DNA of 64,000 nucleotides from Macrothele yani (taxonomy: Eukaryota; Arthropoda; Arachnida; Araneae; Macrothelidae). Within the stretch, counting starts at the first letter, position 1. The number at the start of each line of letters is the position of its first letter. The position numbers and the translations under genes were made by a program. Below the pieces are notes generated by a model. The model worked only from the letters and a program-made list of their open reading frames with translations. It was not told the DNA's origin and did not search any database. The DNA is taken from positions 106,181,187 through 106,245,186 of the forward strand of contig CM077027.1 in assembly GCA_039090855.1 (NCBI GenBank). Direction: 5' to 3'. Positions 57,778 to 64,000 of this stretch are shown piece by piece.

Positions 57778-58765
57778 ACGTTCATTCTGACTCGTATCTG
57801 CCTTTATGTCGTGTGCGTCCTGCTGGCAGGTACGTCACACAGTCCACACATGATACGGAATTATCGTCAAAATACGCCGTGACAGCCCTTGCATTATAGC
57901 TCGGTGCATCATCCTGCTGGTACCAATTAGGCTCGGTTTCATAGTATTGCCACAGAGTTGGTAGGGTATAATTGTTCAGAATATAGAGGGAGACCTGCTG
58001 GTTAACAGGTTTGTCCACGATATCCAATGGGCCAGGACCATACCACAACCCCCCCATGAGTACACTCCCAGCTCCAAACTTGACCGTAGGAACAGTACAC
58101 TGTGGTAAATAGCGTTATCCTAGCTGCCGCCATATCCACACATGGTCATCAAACTGATGGATGGTGTATCTGGACTCATCAGTCCATAGGACTCATTTCC
58201 ATTGATCTAGGGTAAATGTTCTTTACACCAAGCTAAACGACGACTTGCATTCCGAGTGAAATGCAGCCGCACGACCACAGTAACTCATGGAATGAAGTTC
58301 TCTGCGAATAGTGCGTGTACATACTGAGGTTCCAGCATTTTGTCTCACCTGTTCACTGAGATCTTGTGCAGTACTTCGTCGATTATCTGTAACGACTCTC
58401 CTGAGGCTTCGACGTCCTCTATCACTGATTTTCTTTGGTCTGCCGGTACGTGTTGCTGCTTCAGACACGCCATGTGTCTTCCACTTATTCAGTACATCCA
58501 AAACAGTTGACTTGGGTATGTTTAAACGCCTCTCGGTTTCTCTTATGGAAAACCCACTAACATAACACCCAGCAATCTTTCCTTTCTCAAAGTCAATTCT
58601 CTCCCGCCGGAACATTTTTACTCAACCACACAGCGCGATATAATCGCGGTTAGCGGCAGGCTTGTTTTTATACCGTTTGCAGATGTACCGCTCATCTTAA
58701 GAACGCAGCGGATCTATTTATTTGCTTTTGAAGTAGTGTCCGGTGATTTTTGTCTATATAGTGTA

Positions 58766-59270
58766 TATATACACACTTTAAGAATCATCTTATGAGGTTC
58801 AGTTTGTCGAGACTACTGAAGTACCTTAAAGCATAGTTCTGTTATTCCTGGAAGATCAAATAAAGATTATTTGTGTGAGTAATTGAAGACTTTCTCTTCG
58901 GGAGGTTAAAATATTGCTCATTGTATAATTAAGGATTTTGTACTAGCTATCCGGAACATAACATCAAAAATCTCCGGTGTTACAAGAACCACTGATAGTA
59001 CGATAGATAACCTTTAAGTTAATATGTTAATTAAAGAAAATAACAACAGTCATTGGAAACTCTTGGCCCTCTCTTCCTAACAAAAGGAATTTGAACAGTC
59101 ACTGATACCAGGCATCCAAGGCGCAGAAGGGACTTTGCTCTGATTACTTGCACAATGACCAACGTGCGGGACAATCAACTGAAAATTTCGGTGTGTTATT
59201 CTAGTCCTAGAACACTCAAACGTTCTAGAGTATGGGTCTCACAATACTTTTTTTAACTCACAGACCAGAT
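58766..59270. other. Unassigned spacer
   Basis: AT-rich; no feature recognised. Confidence 0.4.
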
Positions 59271-59420
59271 AAAAAGAATGTCTTTGATGGGAACAAATTT
59301 AAAAAGAATGTCGATCTTTGAATGTTACAAAGGTAAAAGGAATGTCTTTGAAGGTAACAAAAGTAAAAAGAATGTCTTTGAAGGTAACAAAGGTAAAAAT
59401 AATGTATTTGAAGGTAAGGT
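59271..59420 (+). repeat. 30-bp minisatellite
   Basis: Five units of 'aaaaagaatgtctttgaagg' plus 'taacaaaggt' with small changes. The unit length keeps one frame open (repeating KKNVFEGNKG), which makes a 71-codon frame at 59278-59493 that is not a gene by any other sign. Confidence 0.9.
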
Positions 59421-59770
59421 AACACAGAAAACTCTCATGCCTACTTTTTATGGAGGACTAGGTCAATTGGAACTTTTCAAAAATTGTCGGTAACAATTCT
59501 GGTGCTTAGGTGGTCGCTAAGATTCAAAGCTGTGAAGGAAGGTGTTTGGTGTGCAAGTCTTGTGAATCCTTCGAGATTCTTGCGACACATGAGTAAAAAT
59601 GCCGAGTTCAACATGTTCAAATTTCAACAAAGAAGTATCACATTGTTGCTGTGCTTTCGCGAAATGGGTATGTGTGAGCTCAAAGCACTACTATGATAAC
59701 GGTCCTAAACTTAAACAAGTTAGTAAAATCATACAATGCATTGATTATGATATGCTTTCCAACATACCAT
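59421..59770. other. Unassigned spacer
   Basis: No gene recognised; a 70-codon open frame (59484-59696) has no known relative. Confidence 0.35.
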
Positions 59771-60225
59771 AAATCGCGCGTAGACAAACCTTCCTTCCTA
59801 CCCTGACTATTGACTCGTTCAGTATACCTCCGAAACAACATGTACTAAAGTTTTGTCGCACTGGAAGCAGTTTTACTCAAGTTATTAGAATAATGGCTGT
59901 TGAATAAATCTCGCACCTGTGCCCTGACCTTTGACACCATTTCGATGATATATAACTGAACGGGCTCAGTGTACCTTCGGAACAACATGATAAAGTGTTG
60001 TCGCAATCGAAGCATTTTTACGTAAGTTATGCCGCATGAGGGCGATGGAACGGTTCCCGCTCCTATGTCCTGACCTTTGACTCCATTTCGTCCATTTTCA
60101 ATAGGGTTCGTCCCCAGATTGTCCTCTATCACTTACTAAAATTTAATCGAAATCGAATCATTTTTACGCTAGTCATCGTGCGGACAGGCAGACAGACAGA
60201 CGGACAAAGCTGGAGCATATACGCT
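59771..60225. repeat. Decayed ~150-bp tandem monomers
   Basis: 'ccctgacctttgac', 'ccatttcgatga', 'cggaacaacatg' and 'tcgaagcatttttacg' recur about every 145-150 bases, three times. The last unit ends 'caggcagacagacagacggac', like the end of the array at 54-56 kb, so the two arrays may be of one general class. Confidence 0.7.
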
Positions 60226-60284
60226 TCTTCAACCTATGGTTGGAAAGCGTAAAGAACAGATCTTCACCTCAATGAGCTCATACC

Positions 60285-60445
60285 GTCCCGACGACGGAGT
60301 GGTCTAAGATGGTCCCGGACTCGAATCCCGGATGCGGCATGGACTTGTGCTTTTCTGACACCTCCCTGAAACCAGTGGCCCTGAATTAGGGACAGGGTGA
60401 CTGCTTATAGCACAACGATTTCCACATGCTGGTCGTTAAACCTCA
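60285..60445 (+). repeat. tRNA-derived SINE (family A), shortened
   Basis: Head CCCGACGACGGAGTGGTCTA, B box GGACTCGAATCCCGG, then 'aaaccagtggccctgaatta', 'gactgcttatagc' and 'ctggtcgttaaacct'. An internal part of the head is deleted. Confidence 0.85.
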
Positions 60446-61335
60446 AAACGGATAAGTATGCGCTCACGCACTTCGATTATTTCGATCCCTAATCTCGTGA
60501 GCCTCAGGGCTGTAAAAATTGCAAAAAATTGTTCATCAGGAAAAAAATCATTTCGGCAGAAACAAACTTGAAATACTCACACAGCATACGTAAATTGGTC
60601 ACGATCTCAAACTCATCGAGTTTTCCCAGAAGTAAACCACGTTTTTGTCATTTCTTTTCTACCTAATGAGCAAATCTTTGTAATAGACACACTTTGGAAA
60701 TACTTAAATGCTTCGTTTACAGAACGTTACATACCAAAATTTTCAGCTTCCAAAGCAGTGTCCCAATTTATTTTATTACACATCGAATGAAAAACGCTCA
60801 AATAAGAAATACCTAGCCAATGGATTACACATTTAAGGGCAGTATATGATATTCGCCTTCCATGTGGTATGTTATCACTAACTTGATTGCCATCAGCAAT
60901 TGGTATTCAGCCGCTGCTGTCATTTAATGCACGGTAAAAGAATCGCGCTTTTGCTGAAAACCAAAAAAGAAAGCTAAAATCAAATCATCTCAGATATGTT
61001 CTGCGAAAATCAGAACTGCTTTCTGTGCTCTGGGTTTTGTTCGGCTTCAGATGTGAGGCTTAAAGAGATTCTGTTGGTCACTCACCAGCATTTCCGTCGC
61101 GGAAATCTGACCTCCCGTTCGTCTCGTAATATCATAAACCAATCAGTAAGGAAGAGCAAAATAGGTGTACCTAATAATGCGAAGATTTTTATCCATGTTT
61201 GTGATAAGTAGCTTTTCCCCGCCTGCTAATAAGCATCGCTAATGGTATTGCTTTAAGGTACTTTGAAAAAGAAATATTAGGTAGGTGCAAAAGTTCTACC
61301 CGTTTCTCATGATGTACGTAAATTCCAAAGTATTA
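60446..61335. other. Unassigned spacer
   Basis: AT-rich; only short open frames (such as 60996-61211) without known relatives. Confidence 0.4.
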
Positions 61336-62540
61336 AGTGTGCAACTTAATTCTCGGCCACAAGCACGACACGTTGACAGCAAATTATAGGAAATCGAATG
61401 CGTATCTAATCAGGAAAAGAATCCCCGTCGTGCTGGATACATTTGAGCCATCGGTCAGGGAGCTGCCAAATGCCAAAGCGGAAAAAAGAGAGCTGTTTCG
61501 AGTTGATAAAGTCATCAATACTTGTGTGGACCTCCTCGACAGAAGTGAAGTGCGTATCACCCAGGCGATGTTGCAGGGAGCGAAAAAGGTGATAATCCGA
61601 TGGGGCGAAATCTGGAGAATACGCCGGGTGGAACAAAATCTCCCATCCCAGGTCAGTGATTGCGTTTAAAGTCGTTTTCGCGGTGGGAAGACGCGCGTTA
61701 TTCTGAAGCAACAGGACCGACCTTCTGCCCTTGCAGATGTATCGCCTTTTCGCCTCCATTGCGTCACTCACACGAATGAGTTGATGACAATAACGCTCAG
61801 CAGTAGCCGTTTCACCAGGTTTGAGCAACTCATAGTGTACGACACCGCGCTGATCCCACCATATGCCCAGCAACAACTTCCTGGCATAGATATTCGGTTT
61901 GGCGGTTTCTCATCACAGGTCAAAATCTTTTGGAGGAAATCCTTCTTCTTGAATCTGGAGAACAAGGACACAGCAACATTGTAGCGCCTAGACTTGTTCT
62001 CGGCTGTGAGTTCGTGGGGCACCCAACGGCCCTCCTTTTGAATCCGTCGAGGCTTGTGCGGGCGCTTTGCAATGGCTTGCCGTGTTACTCCGAGTTCCTG
62101 GGCGAGCTCAGACTATGTGCGACTGAGATCCGCGTCCAACAGTTGTTCCAGTTCCTCATCGTCAACTTTCTGTGGCTGTCCCGGACGTTCTGTATCACAG
62201 AGATCAAAATGTCCTTGCTTAAACCGCTGAAACCACTTCTTACACTTACTGTAGGACACAGCAGCCTCACCCAAAGCAGCACAGATCATTTGCTGAGCTT
62301 TCGCGGTACTTTTTTCAGCTGAAACGCGAACAGCAGGCAGTGCCTCAAATGTTGCTTCTCGAACGACATTGCTTTTACCGTGAACTTTCGTCCCTTCTGT
62401 CACTACAGCTGTGAGCGGTTACGGTTGCCTGGAAAGCTGTTGGATGGCGCTGCAATCAGCCATTATCGCACACAGCTATTTGCATTTGCCGACGTTCTAT
62501 AATCGTTTGCGGTTAGGGGCCGAGAATTAAGTTGCATACC
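61336..62540 (-). mobile_element. Mariner element
   Basis: The ends AGTGTGCAACTTAATTCTCGG and, inverted, GGTATGCAACTTAATTCTCGG (cited in part) are flanked by TA (61334-61335 and 62541-62542). Length 1205 bp. Transposase on the minus strand. Confidence 0.88.
61406..62403 (-). pseudogene. Mariner transposase, broken; second Asp lost
   Basis: The N-terminal part (62403-62113) has KAQQMICAALGEAAVSYSKC, KKWFQRFKQGHFDLCDTERP and DDEELEQLLDADLSRT. The middle (62022-61768) has AVSLFSRFKKKDFLQKILTC DEK with the first Asp. The C-terminal part (61876-61406) has LGIWWDQRGVVHYELLKPGE, LLLQNNARLPTAKT (second Asp is Asn, His also lost) and AYSPDFAPSDYHLFRSLQHR (third Asp). At least two frameshifts. Confidence 0.88.
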
Positions 62541-62761
62541 TAATAAAAACTTTAGTAACAAGTGTAATAACAGATGGCACATGCGATGGCCAAAATGCTT
62601 CGAGAAGTAGATTATAAAATGGCACCAAGTATGCAGGTGCATCTCACAAGTTACACAAGGAGCAGCATGTCAAGCAATAAGGATCATGTTAAGCATGGTT
62701 TGCTTTATGAGTTGGATACAGACAGCAATGGAGCTGACGCCTGCCACAACATCTGTGGAGT

Positions 62762-62936
62762 TATGACGAAATAAATTTCTCAATCATTTTTATGCCAGGA
62801 GAGGAATTCGAACCCCCAACTCTCGGCTCCAAGTGCTATCCACTACACAACACTGGCATATGCTCTTACTGTTTTACTGCTATCTGCCTTTACCTCATAG
62901 GCGTCCTGCGGGGCAGGCACGTCACAGAGTGTATGG
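62762..62936 (-). mobile_element. Solo LTR of the tRNA-bearing miniature family
   Basis: GAGT is duplicated at 62758-62761 and 62937-62940. On the minus strand the 175-bp insert starts TGTGACGTGCC, shares 'gcaggacgc' and 'aaaggcagatagc' with the LTRs at 57 kb, and ends with 'gagaaatttatttcgtcata', as they do. The middle 64 bases differ (next entry). Confidence 0.85.
62794..62857 (-). tRNA. Different tRNA-like module in the same LTR slot
   Basis: 64 bases: GCCAGTG pairs with TCCTGGC (6 of 7), the A box is TGTAGTGGATAGC, and the T arm contains GGGTTCGAATTCC. The anticodon arm is shortened. It does not align with the module at 57283-57352 beyond the general tRNA boxes. Confidence 0.5.
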
Positions 62937-63329
62937 CGAGAAGCTGTAGACGAAATCACGTGTCGCCTTTGGTTCCGAAAATTCCGTGAAGGAGGCAGAA
63001 ACTGTAGAGATCAACCACGTTTTGGAAGTCCATCTGAAGTTTCTGAAGAGGATCTCAACCAAGCCATGTGAAATGACCAACATCTTAACCGTTGAAGAAT
63101 TATCGGAAAGGTTTTCTGTGCAGATAACTACAGTAGAAAGAAGGATGCATGCGCTTGGGTTTGTCACAAAGTTCGACCAGTACAGTTTTAGTTGGGAACG
63201 AAATATTCAAATCTCTAGAAATCAGGAACTGTAGAAATAAATGGGAAGCGTGCGCGTAATCCAATATTGAAGCGAAGGATTGGACGAACTTGACGATGAC
63301 TATCTGTTTTGCTTTCCTTCATATGTTCA

Positions 63330-63767
63330 GGTGGTTCCACCTAAAATCTCTGCCTTATGTTTCCAATGGTGAAACTTCTTTACATATTTGCTTCGCAATT
63401 AATGTATTCCCAAAGATTAAAATGTGCACATCGATAAAACTAACTTTAAGTTATAGCATGGGATACTTAATACTTGCTAAAACATAACCATAATTAAGCA
63501 ATCCAACATTTGCTTGTCTACTGATGTCATCAATGTACAGGTGGCGCCATCTATTAATAGGTCTGAACACTACCCAAAGAAAAACGATTGATTTTTTATA
63601 TAATTATGGTTATGTTTTAGCAATTATTAAGTATCCCATGCTATCACTTATAGTTAGTTTTATCAATGTGCAAATTTTCATCCTTTGGAATACATTAATT
63701 GCAAAGAAAATATGTAACGAAGTTTTGCCATTGGAAACATAAGGCAGAGATTTTAGGTGGAAACACC
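63330..63767. repeat. Foldback with ~170-bp arms
   Basis: The left arm (63330-63498) starts 'ggtggttccacctaaaatct' and the right arm (63602-63767) is its close inverse, around a ~100-base centre with 'caggtggcgccatctattaa'. There is no coding. It is probably a non-autonomous DNA transposon. Target duplication not clear. Confidence 0.85.
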
Positions 63768-64000
63768 TTAACACTGCCTGCACCATTTCTAGGAAACATG
63801 CAAAACAAATTTCTACCAGAATTATACGCTGTGCAGAAATCATGGGGACATTTGCTCAATGAGAAATTCATTACGATCTCGTAATGTTTTTCGGGAACAA
63901 AATTATATTATCCAGCAAAGCTTCTCCGTGTGGACAGATTCTGTGAAGGTTAGCATTCTTTTTTTCGTGAAGAAAAACAAGTTTCTTACTTATATTACCT
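63768..64000. other. Unassigned window end
   Basis: Nothing recognised in the last ~230 bases. Confidence 0.4.

Larger units (their letters stand above)
57251..57839 (-). mobile_element. Miniature LTR retrotransposon (TRIM-like) with a tRNA-like module in each LTR
   Basis: Two direct repeats of 163 bp (57251-57413 and 57677-57839, about a dozen differences) flank 263 bp without coding capacity. On the minus strand the LTR starts TGTGACGTACC and ends TTA(G/T)A. One base after the 5' LTR stands TGGCGCCCGAAC (57675-57664), complementary to the 3' end of tRNA-Lys, a classic primer binding site. Immediately before the 3' LTR stands the purine tract GGGGTGGGGGAGA (57426-57414). CAGT is duplicated at 57247-57250 and 57840-57843. 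These are all the cis elements of an LTR retrotransposon without genes. Reverse transcription would need proteins from another element. Confidence 0.88.
57010..58615 (-). pseudogene. Tc1-like transposase interrupted by LTR element
   Basis: Starts MFRRERIDFEKGKIAGCYVS (ATG at 58615), with SIRETERRLNIPKSTVLDVL, TRTGRPKKISDRGRR and TRTIRRELHSMSYCGRAA. After a frameshift near 58225 the next blocks are GPLDIVDKPVNQQVSLYILN and NWYQQDDAPSYNARAVTAYF (second Asp). The text VSCVD is cut by the LTR element, then resumes with WPAQSPDLNLIKHLCDELKR at 57250 and below. There the catalytic Glu is Lys. Both the insertion and the point changes inactivate it. Confidence 0.9.
56949..58763 (-). mobile_element. 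Tc1-like transposon hosting a miniature LTR element
   Basis: The ends CACTATATTCACAAAAGTCA and, inverted, CACTATATAGACAAAAATCA are flanked by TA (56947-56948 and 58764-58765). The total of 1815 bp falls to ~1.22 kb after removing the LTR element (57251-57839) and its target duplication. Confidence 0.93.
62685..63300 (+). pseudogene. Mariner transposase N-terminal fragment split by a solo LTR
   Basis: HVKHGLLYELDTDSNGADAC and HNICGV lead into the LTR. After it come ERAVDEITCRLWFRKFREGG, SEVSEEDLNQAM, then in another frame TVEELSERFSVQITTVERRM and ALGFVTKFDQ. This is the DNA-binding half of a SETMAR-type mariner. The catalytic half is not recognisable. Confidence 0.8.

Overview
This window shows no recognisable host gene. 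It looks like animal, most likely arthropod, repeat-rich intergenic DNA. The basis is AT-rich DNA with no dense operon-like coding and many broken Tc1/mariner transposons flanked by TA. There are also RTE-type LINEs ending in short GAT-type repeats, Penelope-like fragments with GIY-YIG domains, and tRNA-headed SINEs. I lean towards a chelicerate such as a spider because this mixture is common there, but the sequence alone does not prove it.

Layout. 0-5 kb: a Penelope-like GIY-YIG gene split by a truncated RTE, degenerate tandem repeats, then a Tc1 element (3189-4637). 5.4-8.3 kb: the front half of a mariner-like element, a 96-bp minisatellite grown from its transposase gene, and a nearly intact Tc1 copy (6886-8315). 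9.4-10.3 kb: a deleted mariner-like element. 10.3-13.7 kb: quiet. 13.7-18.9 kb: a Tc1 remnant, a long-inverted-repeat element carrying a tRNA-Thr-like fold, a second Penelope-like remnant and an old Tc1 remnant. 19.4-24.9 kb: Tc1, RTE, a broken copy of an uncharacterised multicopy gene family, and SINEs. 26.6-32.3 kb: an RTE nest in which a full-length RTE (28153-31910) landed in the tail of an older RTE and was itself hit by an LTR (30865-31436). 33.2-40.9 kb: a foldback with a hammerhead-like core followed by Tc1 and mariner copies, one nested in another. 42-48 kb: SINEs and a Tc1-like element with ~200-bp inverted ends that hosts a full-length RTE (43023-46202, 12-bp target duplications) and a double SINE. 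48.4-53.6 kb: Tc1, SINEs with multiplied tails, LINE remnant. 54.3-56 kb: a three-monomer higher-order tandem repeat. 57-64 kb: Tc1 and mariner hosts carrying a tiny LTR element, minisatellites and a foldback.

Most notable. At 57251-57839 there is a 589-bp LTR element. It has two 163-bp LTRs, a tRNA-Lys-type primer binding site, a purine tract and a perfect 4-bp target duplication (CAGT), and each LTR contains a tRNA-like module with RNA polymerase III A and B boxes. A solo LTR of the same family at 62762-62936 (target duplication GAGT) carries a different tRNA-like module in the same slot. A tRNA-bearing miniature LTR family with an exchangeable tRNA cassette is the best candidate here for something undescribed. 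The elements do not form a pathway. They form a layered insertion record, with clear host/insert order at 1.1-1.8, 28-32, 35.7-38.1, 42.7-48.2, 57 and 62.8 kb.
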